NCBI RefSeq assembly: GCF_016587375.1
Contig: NZ_BNJG01000003.1
Span: 744,001 to 808,000 of the forward strand
Length of the DNA: 64,000 nucleotides
Direction: 5' to 3'
From: Ktedonobacter robiniae
Lineage (GTDB): Bacteria > Chloroflexota > Ktedonobacteria > Ktedonobacterales > Ktedonobacteraceae
Part shown: piece after piece, positions 33,688 to 42,839 of the stretch
Layout: each line of letters starts with the position of its first letter
Position numbering within the stretch: the stretch's first letter is position 1
Notes under the pieces: generated by a model
The model's database searches: none
What the model was told of the DNA's origin: nothing
Seen by the model: the letters and a program-made list of their open reading frames with translations, nothing else
Made by a program: the position numbers and the translations under genes

Positions 33688-34797
33688 TTACGCGCTGGGG
33701 AAGCGAATAATGGTGCGGGCGCCATCGCCACGGCGCATACGCTCAAAGGCCGTCTCCAGCTCATCAAGGGGAACTGTGTGACTAACCATGCCTTCCACGC
33801 GCATACGGCCAGCCTGAATGCGTTTGAGCAGCGCGGGGACGTCGGCCTGGAAGCGTGATGAACCATAGAAGCAGCCGCGAATGCTCTTCTCAATGATAAA
33901 TTCAAAGGCGGGTAGTGTGATCGTTGACGTTCGCGGCGCGAGGCCGACCACGACTGCTGTGCCACCGGCTCGAATCAGACTCCAGGCCTGCTCTATTGTG
34001 CGTGGATTTCCCAGAACCTCGAAGGCCCAGTCCACACCAAGCTGTGTGATGCGCCGGACCTCGCGCAGGGCCTCCTGCTCACGCGAGTTAATAGTGTGTG
34101 AAGCCCCAAAACTCTGCGCCAACTTCAACTTCTCGGGATTGATGTCGATGGCGATGATGGGATAGGCGCCCGAGAGGTTGGCCGCCTGGATTACGTTCAG
34201 GCCCACGCCTCCACAACCGATCACGGCCACGCTCTCACCTGGACGCACGCCAGCTGTGCGCTCAACAGCCCCTACGCCGGTCAGCACGGCGCAACCCAGG
34301 ACCGCCGCGACCTCCGTAGGCACGTCGGCGGGAATCTTTGCCGCCCCCTCCTGAGGCACCACTACGTACTCGCTAAAGCACGAGACCGCGAGGAAGTGGT
34401 GCAAGTTCTTATCGCCAAGGTGCATACGACTGGTGCCATCGCGTAGTGTCCCCTGCATCCCCATGGCACCAGCAGTCGTACAGAGATGCGTCTGACCACG
34501 CTGGCAGAAATAGCACTGCCCACAGGAAGGCACCCAGGTCAGAACCACGCGATCCCCAACCTCGAAGCCCGTTACACCAGGCCCAACCTCGGCGATGACG
34601 CCCGCGCCCTCATGTCCCAATACAATCGGCATCGGCTCAGGCAGACTGCCATCGCGCACATGTAGATCGCTATGGCAGACGCCCGCTGCCTCCATACGCA
34701 CCAGGATCTCGCCCTGGCGTGGCGCATCCAGCGTAATCTCCTCAATAACGATAGGCTTCCCCGCCTCATACAAGACAGCCGCTCGTGTTTGCATCAT
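33688..34797 (-). CDS. Zinc-dependent alcohol dehydrogenase
   Basis: A 369-residue medium-chain dehydrogenase of the class III-like alcohol dehydrogenase type. It has the catalytic zinc residues (GVCHSDLHVRDG, GHEGAGVI), the structural zinc lobe CGQCYFCQRGQTHLC and the NAD fold GCGGVGLNVIQAANLSGA with a following acidic AIDIN, indicating NAD(H). It oxidises alcohols or formaldehyde/formamide-like adducts; the exact substrate is unknown. The start is the first ATG after AAGGAG (34797). It is monocistronic and shares a terminator with the convergent flavin protein. Confidence 0.93.
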   Translation of the reverse strand: MMQTRAAVLYEAGKPIVIEEITLDAPRQGEILVRMEAAGVCHSDLHVRDGSLPEPMPIVLGHEGAGVIAEVGPGVTGFEVGDRVVLTWVPSCGQCYFCQRGQTHLCTTAGAMGMQGTLRDGTSRMHLGDKNLHHFLAVSCFSEYVVVPQEGAAKIPADVPTEVAAVLGCAVLTGVGAVERTAGVRPGESVAVIGCGGVGLNVIQAANLSGAYPIIAIDINPEKLKLAQSFGASHTINSREQEALREVRRITQLGVDWAFEVLGNPRTIEQAWSLIRAGGTAVVVGLAPRTSTITLPAFEFIIEKSIRGCFYGSSRFQADVPALLKRIQAGRMRVEGMVSHTVPLDELETAFERMRRGDGARTIIRFPSA

Positions 34798-34902
34798 TGC
34801 ACACTCCTTAGTTACTGCTCGCAAATATGTATCCATACATAAATCATTAAGCCTGTCCATCTCCTCGTGCCAGGCTTACAGGCATTATACCGCATAAAGT
34901 GC

Positions 34903-35253
34903 TTAACTTGAGGTCTCGGAGCCGGTCCACATCTCCGCCATCTTGTCATCGGCAATGCGCACAAACCACATCACACCTGAGGTAATCTCATTGCCTTGAT
35001 GGGTTCTCTGGATAGTGGTACGAATCGCCACCATGTCACCCTCGCTCACAATGCTCTTGATGGTAATCCGAAAATCAGGGAAGGCGGCTCGCACCTGAGA
35101 CAACGATTGCTTGACGCTATCAGGACCAGTTACCTCTGGATGTGCATGATCTATCCATGTAGGCGCAAGCACTTCGTCTGCCAGCTCCATATTTCCAGTA
35201 TTCCACATCTCCAGGTAGCGTCTTACAAGGCCTTTATTTGTTTCAATATCCAT
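34903..35253 (-). CDS. SnoaL-like (ester cyclase) protein
   Basis: A 116-residue SnoaL-like polyketide cyclase-fold protein (NTF2-like cone). NKGLVRRYLEMWNTGN at the N-terminus and the HAHPEV and FPDFRITIKSIVSEGDMVAIRTT segments are diagnostic. Bacterial single-domain members are mostly of unknown activity. It is monocistronic, with TTTAAAGGATG upstream of the ATG. Confidence 0.88.
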   Translation of the reverse strand: MDIETNKGLVRRYLEMWNTGNMELADEVLAPTWIDHAHPEVTGPDSVKQSLSQVRAAFPDFRITIKSIVSEGDMVAIRTTIQRTHQGNEITSGVMWFVRIADDKMAEMWTGSETSS

Positions 35254-35617
35254 TTTTCATCCTTTAAAAATATTTGCTCTTCCTCATGAATATACTCCAT
35301 ATGCTCAGAGAGACCCTATTTATTAATAAACACTAGTCCATCTGTTATATATTACGTCCATTCTCGTGCTGAATCTCATCAGAAAGAAGCATGATTACTT
35401 CTAAAGCAAAGAGGCAAGGTTTTTATGACAAATCAATGACAAAAGAGGGCGCCAGAATTCACATCCCAGTCATCTTCCAAGGCTATACTTTCTCTATCTA
35501 CAGGAACTATAAATTACTGCCTTTGGGGAAACTGAGCGCGAGAGCTATAGTCATGGCTGCAGCGTTGGTTTCCACATAAGGATTGGTAAATTGAGAAAGA
35601 AATAAAGGAGATTGTAT
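35254..35617. other. Intergenic region
   Basis: About 360 bases between divergent genes. A short open frame at 35391-35579 lacks a ribosome site and any recognisable motif. No other structure was seen. Confidence 0.35.
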
Positions 35618-35860
35618 ATGCACTGGGGTTCTGGCTTCTGGCCTGTGTTTCCGTTAATCTGGGTAAGCATTATAGCGTTCTTCTGCTGGGGGGCCTCTCG
35701 CTGGTTTGGCTGGCGAGCCAGGCAGAGACACTTTGAGATGCCTGGGGAACCAAACGCAATGGAGATCTTGTGCCGGCGTTATGCTCGTGGCGAGATCGAC
35801 GGCACAACCTTCGACCAGATGCGCGAGCGCCTGGAGAGTTCGGCCCAACCTCGCTATTAG
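35618..35860 (+). CDS. Small membrane protein with SHOCT domain
   Basis: An 80-residue protein: an N-terminal transmembrane helix (FWPVFPLIWVSIIAFFCWGASRWFGW), a basic turn, and a C-terminal SHOCT motif (AMEILCRRYARGEIDGTTFDQMRERL), a short helical module often at the ends of membrane proteins and thought to aid oligomerisation. ATG at 35618 has AAGGAG 7 bases upstream. It is followed by a terminator at 35901-35932. Confidence 0.85.
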   Translation: MHWGSGFWPVFPLIWVSIIAFFCWGASRWFGWRARQRHFEMPGEPNAMEILCRRYARGEIDGTTFDQMRERLESSAQPRY

Positions 35861-35900
35861 CCTCAGGGAAGCATCCCGAATGCCTTTCCCATTCCTTATA

Positions 35901-35932
35901 GCTCGACCTCGCCACTCGTAGCCAGGTCGAGC
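35901..35932 (+). terminator. Intrinsic terminator
   Basis: A 9-bp stem gctcgacct/aggtcgagc with a 14-base loop, followed by CCCTCTTTCT, 41 bases past the SHOCT-protein stop and before the convergent kinase stop. Confidence 0.7.
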
Positions 35933-35982
35933 CCCTCTTTCTAAAAGAGTTTCCTGCTCTGCTGCTCATAGGCAAGACTCTA

Positions 35983-38103
35983 TCAGCCAAAGCTACTTCC
36001 CCCAATGATATCGATAGGAGATGCTACACCTGCTGAGTCCAGGATGACAATTCCCTGAGCATCTTTGGGCCAGGAGACAGCGACGATAAACTGGCTCATA
36101 GCTCTCACACTAAGGCTTGCACCCCTCTCTACGTCCCAAAGGGTAAGCCTGGAAGGGGAAGCAGAGACCAGATGCTTTCCATCTGGAGACCAGGCCACGT
36201 CCTCAATATTTTCATATGTCTGCATGGAACTCTGAATCTGTAGCTTGCCACCTTGCAGCGACCAGATCTGTATGTTTCCCCCGGAATCGTAGCAAGCAAG
36301 TCTGGTGCTATCAGGCGACCAGGCTTTAAGATAGCCCGATGCCGATACAGACCCTGATGTGCTCATCAGGGGATCGCTGGCCTTCTGTACATCCCAGACA
36401 TACAATTGATCCCCACCAATAGCAGCAATATATGCTCCATTGGGAGACCAGGTCAGCGAAGTTATATGACTTTGAACACCTGAATAGGAACGCACAACTT
36501 TACCAGGATCGGATGCCTCATAAAGGACTACCTCATTTTGAAAACCCTCCAGGCTACTACTACGAGCGCCGACAAAATAGCGATTGTCGGGAGACCAGGC
36601 TAGAAGGAATGTAAGGGGATCGCCTTTTGCATTAAAGACTGGGTAAGAGAAGAGTGGTGTATTCGTTGAAACATTCCAGGCGCTAAGATAACCGGCCATG
36701 TCCGAGATAAGCATATGTGTCCCATCAGGAGAAAAAGAGAAGTCGTAGGGCGACGCATGCTGCAATGAATAAGAGTTATTTATGGTACTGGAGGCTTTGT
36801 TAATCGCGAGAACGTCAAAGCTATCGTTGTATACTATAGCCGCATTTTTCCCACTAGAGGAAAAGTTCGCGAAGCGCACCTGGGTATCTTTAGATGCAGG
36901 TTGTAGCATAGGAGGCATAACACTTTGTGGCTGCGGCCTGTGAGGAAGTAATCCCTTGGAAAGGTTTGCCCCCAGAACAACGACCGCCGTACCAGCGACG
37001 GCAACGCCAAGGATAGAACGGCGTGTAAGACGCTTAGCCGGTTTCGGCTGCAACTGTGATTGAGGCGCCTGTATCTGCACCTGTCCCATGCCGGGCATTG
37101 GAAACGAACCCGGCGGAGGAGCTATAGGAGGAGTAAAGATAGGCTGTCTGGGCGATTGCATTGGAGGTTGAAGATTGGCGATCTCACACAATATGCCTTC
37201 GACAAGTATGATCGATGCGGGACGCCGCTCAGTGCGAAGCGAGATCATAGACATGACCAGGTCTTCAAGCTGGGTCGCACCAGGTAGGGCGATAAGCCGC
37301 AAGGGAGAGAAGTTAAAGGGATTGTCGGCGGGGTCGATGCCGGAGAGCAAATAGTACAGGAGCGCCCCCAGGCTATAAATATCTGAGGCAGGCGAGGTCT
37401 GCGCCTTCCCGTACTGCTCAGGAGCGGCATAGCCTGGCGAGCCAAAGGGAATGGTATCCCTGGTCTGCCCGGGCTTAAAATGCCGCGCGATGCCGAAATC
37501 GATGAGATAGAGCTTGCGCCGCGTCGTCAACATAATATTAGCAGGCTTGAGGTCGCGAAAAATAATAGCTGGCTGACGCGTATGCAGATAGTGAAGAACT
37601 GTACATAGCTGAAGCGCGATATCGAGAAGCTCAGGCAGCGGCAGAAGAGGCTCAGTGGAAGTAGGTGAGCGCGTTGCAGACTTGCGTTCGAGGTAGGCTT
37701 CCAGCGTCTCGCCATCGATAAAATCCATGGTGAGATACCAGTGCTCAGGATCGGTGAAATGGTGGTAGACGCGAGGAAGATTGGAATGCTTGAGAGTAGA
37801 GAGGAGCGCGACTTCACGGTTAAAGGCATCCGTTGCCTCAATGACCTGCTGAGAAGAGAGGCCTCGCAGATTAATTTGTTTCAGGGCTAGAATTGCGTCA
37901 TTAGAATGAGTGTCCGCAACTTTATACACAGCACCAAAGCCGCCGGTTCCAAGTTGAGAAAGCAGGCGATAGCGCCCCTGAATTAAGAAGGGCTGCTCAT
38001 TCTCCACACTATCAGTCAGAGGTTGATCACAGGCAAAGCAGGCAGCCTGGTCTACATCATTCGCGGCTCCGCATTGAAGACAGTAAAGAACATCCGTTTT
38101 CAT
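35983..38103 (-). CDS. Zinc-ribbon Ser/Thr kinase with WD40 repeats
   Basis: A 706-residue signalling protein. An N-terminal zinc ribbon (CLQCGAANDVDQAACFACDQ) precedes a Hanks-type kinase (GTGGFGAVYKV glycine loop, catalytic FRDLKPANIMLT, metal-binding LIDFGIARHF, GSPGYAAPEQYGK in the activation segment). After a proline-rich linker comes one transmembrane helix (RSILGVAVAGTAVVVLGANL, about residues 362-381). The outer part is a WD40 beta-propeller with repeated W-SPD motifs (LAWSPDNRYFVGA, LTWSPNGAYIAAI, VAWSPDGKHLVSA). Catalytic residues are intact, so active phosphorylation is expected, with the propeller as probable sensor. ATG at 38103 follows AGGA. Confidence 0.93.
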   Translation of the reverse strand: MKTDVLYCLQCGAANDVDQAACFACDQPLTDSVENEQPFLIQGRYRLLSQLGTGGFGAVYKVADTHSNDAILALKQINLRGLSSQQVIEATDAFNREVALLSTLKHSNLPRVYHHFTDPEHWYLTMDFIDGETLEAYLERKSATRSPTSTEPLLPLPELLDIALQLCTVLHYLHTRQPAIIFRDLKPANIMLTTRRKLYLIDFGIARHFKPGQTRDTIPFGSPGYAAPEQYGKAQTSPASDIYSLGALLYYLLSGIDPADNPFNFSPLRLIALPGATQLEDLVMSMISLRTERRPASIILVEGILCEIANLQPPMQSPRQPIFTPPIAPPPGSFPMPGMGQVQIQAPQSQLQPKPAKRLTRRSILGVAVAGTAVVVLGANLSKGLLPHRPQPQSVMPPMLQPASKDTQVRFANFSSSGKNAAIVYNDSFDVLAINKASSTINNSYSLQHASPYDFSFSPDGTHMLISDMAGYLSAWNVSTNTPLFSYPVFNAKGDPLTFLLAWSPDNRYFVGARSSSLEGFQNEVVLYEASDPGKVVRSYSGVQSHITSLTWSPNGAYIAAIGGDQLYVWDVQKASDPLMSTSGSVSASGYLKAWSPDSTRLACYDSGGNIQIWSLQGGKLQIQSSMQTYENIEDVAWSPDGKHLVSASPSRLTLWDVERGASLSVRAMSQFIVAVSWPKDAQGIVILDSAGVASPIDIIGGSSFG

Positions 38104-38117
38104 GCATATAATCCTAT

Positions 38118-38202
38118 GATCTTATTCCGAAACCCAATGTCACTTGCGTGCCTAGCGCTTCCCCCATTCGGGACAAGCGCGCTCAGGGTCTTCGGATCAG
38201 AA
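38118..38202. repeat. Dispersed palindromic repeat, copy 2
   Basis: Lies just upstream of the WD40-kinase start. It shares gatcttattccgaaaccca at one end and gcgctcagggt at the other with the reverse complement of 28744-28811, with several point differences and an internal insertion (cccccattcgggacaa). It is an imperfect palindrome, REP-like. Confidence 0.65.
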
Positions 38203-38454
38203 GTATTTCCATTCCTCGCAGCAAATATTCATATCTATATATTCTAAAACAAAATTAACGAAATGTGTGTGGGTCATATGACCTATTTCGGCTCGCAAGC
38301 TCGCCGTTTTCCACCCACGCCCCCTTACCTCTGGATTTTGGCATACAATAAAGGAACAGATAGATGGTTCCGTCAGAATTCAGAGCAAGGCTTGTCTTGA
38401 AGATCGTTTGCAATGGATGCTGAGGGCAACGACTCATCGGAAAAGGAGTGCTTC

Positions 38455-39220
38455 ATGAACTCTCCACATTGCGCCTCAGCCACCACGAAAGAACAAACCC
38501 AGAAAACAACGCTCTGCTCTCGCCTATTTCGTTGCTCAGCTTGCAAGCACCTCTTCAACGAGCGAGCGCACAGGAACACCCTTCAATTTCCTGGAATACC
38601 CCACTGACGTTATTCTGCTGGTTGTCTTCTGGCGGCTTCGGTCGAAGCTAAGCTTGCGAGATCTCGCCGATATGTTTCTTGAGCGCGGTTGGGAGTTCAC
38701 GTATGAGGCTGTTCGAGAGTGGGAAAGACCGTTTGCTCCACTCATTACCAAACAATTGCGGACGAAACAACGTGGATTGGCAGGGCCGTCGTGGTATGTG
38801 GATGAAACCTCCATAAGGGTCAAAGGGAAATGGTGTTCTCTCTCTCGTGCCATTGATGCTGATGGCAACCTAGTGGATTCGCACCTAAGTGAGAAACGGA
38901 ACATGGGGACCGCTCAGCGGTTTTTCAAGCAGGCTCTCGCCGTTGTTGGCCATACGCCGGAACGAGTGATAACGCATGGCCATACCTCCTATCCACGAGC
39001 GGGGTGTGAAACCTTGGGCAAACACGTGCAGCATCGGACGAACACATACCTCAACAATCGCTTGGAGCAAGATCATCGGGGAATCAAGCAACGGTATTCT
39101 CCCATGCATGGTTTCGGAAACGTTGACGCCGCTGCCCGTGTCTGCTGGGTCTTTGATGAATGACGAAACGACCTTCATCCTCACAAGACCATGAGAAAAC
39201 CAGCCTCACCCTCAGAATAG
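38455..39220 (+). pseudogene. IS6-family transposase remnant
   Basis: Once a transposase of the IS6/IS26 type. The start (38455, AAAAGGAG upstream) and zinc-finger part (FRCSACKHLFNER) are in one frame. A tandem 4-base duplication at about 38560-38568 (gagcgagcg) shifts the frame, after which TGTPFNFLEYPTDVILLVVFW, SLRDLADMF and the DDE core follow. WYVDET holds the first Asp and NNRLEQDHRGIKQR the Glu, but the usual second Asp motif TDGHDSY reads THGHTSY, so that residue is lost. A stop at 39161 cuts the last 20 residues. The element is inactive; its terminal inverted repeats were not found. Confidence 0.88.
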
Positions 39221-39657
39221 CGACAGGCTTTCCTCGATCGTCTTCTGGCCTTACAGTTATCAATACACGTACGCTTCTAGCGAGAGGCAACGATATCTCA
39301 GCGTTTGGATTATCTCTGATAAACTTCCGTGTGCTCAGTTCTGATACTACCCTTCTGGACAGGGCTTGTGAATTCTCCGGTCCCAAGGCTCATCCCACAG
39401 TGTAGATAACCGGCGATCGCACTTCGGCGGATGTCTTGGCCGATCTGCGCGAGCGCTTGATCGACGCGTCAAAAGTCATGACCTAAGCCAGGTAGAATGC
39501 AAAAGAAAGGCGCCATGATGCGCAGCAAAGCCGCCGGATTCAGGCAGGGCATTCAACGCCGAGTGGGTCCGCAAGAATCTGGTTTGTGATGGCGGCGGCA
39601 GTCGTGCCGAAACAGCTTCCGCCATCATCATCTCAGTTGACGCGCACGCCACGCGCG
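39221..39657. other. Gene-free stretch after IS6 remnant
   Basis: About 440 bases. A peptide-like stretch at about 39419-39484 (SADVLADLRERLIDASKVMT, then stop) may be the tail of a lost gene. An 11-bp stem at 39635-39663 (agttgacgcgc) overlaps the end of the following minus-strand kinase and may terminate it. Confidence 0.4.
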
Positions 39658-41199
39658 TCAACTGCTCAGGCATCCCTCATTGAGAGGAAGGGTCACCGTA
39701 AAGGTCGAGCCTTTCCCAACGGCGCTGTCCACCGTGATGGTTCCCCCTTGATGTTTGACGATTTCGGCCACAATATAGAGCCCCATGCCCAGGCCCGGAA
39801 TTGCTTTCCGCTTGGGATCAGTGACCCGATAGGACCGCTCAAAAATTTTGTCGCGCAGTTCTCGCGGGATGCCCAGGCCATGATCGCGGACGCGGATCGT
39901 GACCGCATCGTCGGAGGCGGAGAGATCCATCTCAACGGTCTGGGCATCGGGCGAATACTTGATGGCATTGCTGAGCAGGTTGGTGAAGACCTGTCCCAGC
40001 CGGTCTCGATCCCCGATCAGGCTGGTCTGCACGCTCCTGCGGACCAGGATGGTATGGCTGGGATGGAGGTGGTGGATGGTGGCGGTGACCTCCCGCAACA
40101 CCTCGTCGAGGTCCACCCGCTCCCGCCGATACTCGAGGCTCCCTGCCTGCATCCTGGAGACATCCAGTAACACTGCGATCAGGCGTTCCAGTTGCTTGAC
40201 GGGACCCTCCACCCGGGCAAGCGCGGTGGCCGCCTCGGGCTGGGAGTGCTTTTCGAGTTGTTTGCGCACCAGTTGGATCTGCATCTTCAAGGCGGTGAGC
40301 GGGTTTCTCAGTTCATGGCTGGCCATGCTGATAAAGTCATCCTTGCGTTGTTCTAGTTCCTTGCGCGCCGAATTATCCAGCAGAAAGACGACCATCTGGC
40401 GCGGCTGCTCCTGGAAGATAACGCCTCCCACCAACACGGGCAGACGACTGCCATCTTGACATACCAGTTCGGTCTCAAAGGGCGCGTGCTGTCCGCGTGC
40501 GGTGAGCTCCTGGATCGAGCGCTCGAAGAGCGGCGCTTGTTCTGGGGAAGTGATCTTCACCCGGTTCAACGTTCTGCTCTGCACCTCTTCTCGGGTATAA
40601 CCGGTCATGCGAAGAAACGCCTCATTGGCGTCAGCGAGCACTTCTCCTTCCATCTCGACAGAAGTAATCCCGATAATATTGGATTCGATCAGGACGCGGA
40701 TACGCTCCTGACTCTGGCGTAAGGCTTCCTCCGTTCGTTTCTGATTCTCAATATCGGTGGCGGTGCCAAACCACTTGACGATTTGGCCTCCTTCATCACG
40801 TACCGGTATCCCGCGAGTTAAGAACCAGCGATACTCGCCCGTTTGTCCATCCTTGAGGCGATATTCGATCTCATAGGGTTCACCCGAGGCGCACGCATGA
40901 TGCCAGATCTTCAGGGTGCGCTGAGAATCGTCAGGGTGTAAAAACTGGCTCCATCTATGACCCAATGCTTGTGCGGGGGAGGAACTACTATAGTCATACC
41001 ACCGTTGATTCCAGTACTCAACCCAGCCATCTGGCGAGGTCGTCCACACCAACTGTGGCACCGTTTCAGCCAGCACACGCAAGTTCTCCCGGCTTTCTTT
41101 GAGCTGCTGCTCCGCACGTTTCTGCACAGCAATATGCTTGATGAGCGCCTTCCAGAGTGGAAGCGTGAGATGCCTGATCTGTTTTCCATTCAACATCAT
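39658..41199 (-). CDS. PAS-PAS sensor histidine kinase
   Basis: A 513-residue soluble hybrid-free histidine kinase. Two PAS domains are present (about residues 38-150, WTTSPDGWVEYWNQRW, with a PAC-like EYRWFLTRGIPVRD; about 165-275, IGITSVEMEGEVLADANEAF), then HisKA with SMASHELRNPLTALK (His295) and HATPase_c (N box NLLSNAIKYSP, G1 VRDHGLGIP, F FERSYR, G2 GLGMGLYIV). There is no transmembrane helix, so it senses an internal signal. No response regulator is adjacent, so it is an orphan. It sits between IS6 and IS110 remnants, and its own frame is intact. Confidence 0.92.
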   Translation of the reverse strand: MMLNGKQIRHLTLPLWKALIKHIAVQKRAEQQLKESRENLRVLAETVPQLVWTTSPDGWVEYWNQRWYDYSSSSPAQALGHRWSQFLHPDDSQRTLKIWHHACASGEPYEIEYRLKDGQTGEYRWFLTRGIPVRDEGGQIVKWFGTATDIENQKRTEEALRQSQERIRVLIESNIIGITSVEMEGEVLADANEAFLRMTGYTREEVQSRTLNRVKITSPEQAPLFERSIQELTARGQHAPFETELVCQDGSRLPVLVGGVIFQEQPRQMVVFLLDNSARKELEQRKDDFISMASHELRNPLTALKMQIQLVRKQLEKHSQPEAATALARVEGPVKQLERLIAVLLDVSRMQAGSLEYRRERVDLDEVLREVTATIHHLHPSHTILVRRSVQTSLIGDRDRLGQVFTNLLSNAIKYSPDAQTVEMDLSASDDAVTIRVRDHGLGIPRELRDKIFERSYRVTDPKRKAIPGLGMGLYIVAEIVKHQGGTITVDSAVGKGSTFTVTLPLNEGCLSS

Positions 41200-41346
41200 G
41201 CAGTAGCTATCCCTTTCATGTGGTCCTATCCCTGGAAGGAAGATGCCTCCCTGCTCTGATATCTCGAAACAGCATTGAGAAATGTGAGAAGACGCGGAAC
41301 CCCCTTCTACGTTAAACTACTTTCAAGCACTTCTGTCGAGAGGGCT

Positions 41347-41740
41347 TGAGCAAGGGTATGCTTGCTCATAGGAACTGTCGGATCCGAAAGGCGACAGGAA
41401 TGTTTGTTGCTCGAGGAGGAACCTGCCCATGTGGTACGCTGGCATCGACTTGGCTGACGAAAAGCACTACACCGTGGTGATCGATGATGTCGGCCATCAG
41501 AGTGGCACTTATTCCAAAGCACATCGCCGCTATGCCTGCATCAAACCATTGCGCAATGCTCCGCAGCAGTTTGCTTGGCAATCCACACGCTCCAAACCTT
41601 GGGCATTGGAGTACTATCAACGTAAGCGCAAAGAAGGAAAAAGTCACACAGTCGCTGTGCGTGCCTTGGCCAATGTCTGGGGACGGGTGATCTGTGCGAT
41701 ATGGCTGATGCCGCCTCCCATTTGCCATTGTGAAATGTGT
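41347..41740 (+). mobile_element. IS110-family element with internal deletion
   Basis: The ORF from 41429 starts as an IS110 transposase (MWYAGIDLADEKHYTVVIDDVGHQ, the first acidic strand of the RuvC-like DEDD domain). After about 45 unrelated residues it jumps to the family's C-terminal end (LEYYQRKRKEGKSHTVAVRALANVWGRVICAIW). Most of the catalytic and serine domains are gone. Before the ATG lie two stem-loops: tgagcaag/cttgctca at 41347-41368 and ctgtcg/cgacag at 41375-41397. IS110-group elements encode a structured bridge RNA in this position, so these may be its remains. The right end near 41740 is approximate. Confidence 0.75.
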
Positions 41741-41799
41741 AGAAAAGACAGAGCCTTAGCTATGGGGTTTGGTGGCCTACTGTGTTTCGGGCACTATAC

Positions 41800-42660
41800 T
41801 CAGACTGTCTGGAAGGTCTGTAGGTGTTCAGTCAGGTAGGTGACTACCGTACAAGGTTTGCGGGCTGTCACATCTTCAATAACCCGAGTAACAAGGTCCC
41901 CACCGCCCTGACGATAAAACTGTAGCAGAGTAACGACCGCGTGCGCCGTCCAGGGGGAGTAAAGCCCCAGGAGTGCTTTTTCTGCCTCCTCGTCAGAGAT
42001 GGTTGCATAGCGAACCGGGGTATGCAATAACGAAGAAAATATCTCCGCCAGTTGTGTGCACGTGATCGCCTCTGGACCGGTCACATCATATTCCTTGTAC
42101 TGGTATTTCTCCTCGCCGAGCAGATGTGCCGCAACAGCGCCGATATCACGTGCATCAACGTAGCTCATACGTGCATCCGCCAGCGGAGCATACATCATCC
42201 CCTGAGTGATAATTGGCCGGGCATACATTAGCTCAAAGTTTTGCATCAGAAAAAGTGTACGTAGAATAGTGTATGGTACCCCTGAGGCACGAATTGCGTC
42301 CTCAGCTTTCCCATGATAGTGCAGTAATGGGCTCAACGATTGAGGGTCCGCCCCTATTTCAGATTGTTTGACGAGGTGACGTATACCGGCTTTTTTCCCT
42401 TCCTGTGCCCATAGCACCTCGGTTTCTAAGAGATGCTCTGCGACCGGAGTAATGAGATAAACACTCTCGATTCCTTGGAGCGCCTGCACAACGCTTGCTT
42501 GCTTCGTCATATCACCTAAAAAAGCTTCCACTCCCTGAGCCTGTAGTTTCGCGGCATCAGCTGTTTTACGCACGAAGGCACGTACTGGAACCTTCCTTGC
42601 CAGAAGCTCTTTGATAACGGCCTTTCCAACGGCACTTGTCGCACCTGTAACAAGAATCAT
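41800..42660 (-). CDS. NmrA-like NAD(P)-binding protein
   Basis: A 286-residue atypical short-chain dehydrogenase of the NmrA/azoreductase (NAD(P)H-binding) type. The N-terminus has ILVTGATSAVGKAVIKELLARKVPVRAFVRK with GATGxxG-like dinucleotide loop and an Arg following beta-2, suggesting NADP(H). Members are redox sensors or quinone reductases. ATG at 42660 has GGAGG 9 bases upstream. Directly upstream on the same strand lies a 54-codon quinone oxidoreductase fragment. The last codons overlap the degenerate end of the IS110 reading frame. Confidence 0.88.
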   Translation of the reverse strand: MILVTGATSAVGKAVIKELLARKVPVRAFVRKTADAAKLQAQGVEAFLGDMTKQASVVQALQGIESVYLITPVAEHLLETEVLWAQEGKKAGIRHLVKQSEIGADPQSLSPLLHYHGKAEDAIRASGVPYTILRTLFLMQNFELMYARPIITQGMMYAPLADARMSYVDARDIGAVAAHLLGEEKYQYKEYDVTGPEAITCTQLAEIFSSLLHTPVRYATISDEEAEKALLGLYSPWTAHAVVTLLQFYRQGGGDLVTRVIEDVTARKPCTVVTYLTEHLQTFQTV

Positions 42661-42674
42661 CGCTCATATTCCTC

Positions 42675-42839
42675 CTATCCTTTATTCAGTGTTTTCCAGG
42701 TTTCCGACCAGGTAGGTTCCTGCCACATCACACTTACCACATGGACACGAATCAGGACTTCTCCCATTCCTGGCCGAGATTGTGGCGCATTTTCGAACGC
42801 CATGTGGTCAGAATGACCATACAGACAAATGACTTTCAT
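42675..42839 (-). pseudogene. Quinone oxidoreductase N-terminal fragment
   Basis: A 54-residue reading frame matching only the first strands of zinc-type/NADPH quinone oxidoreductases: MKVICLYGHSDHMAFENAPQ, then GMGEVLIRVHVVSV and TWSETWKTLNKG, then a stop. Intact relatives are over 300 residues and go on with a zinc- or NADP-binding fold that is absent. It keeps a position immediately upstream of the NmrA-like gene, so it may only persist as leader. Confidence 0.65.

Noticed and set aside
35391..35579. 62-codon open frame before the SHOCT protein
   Set aside because: Weak start region and no domain; it lies in an AT-rich promoter-like stretch.
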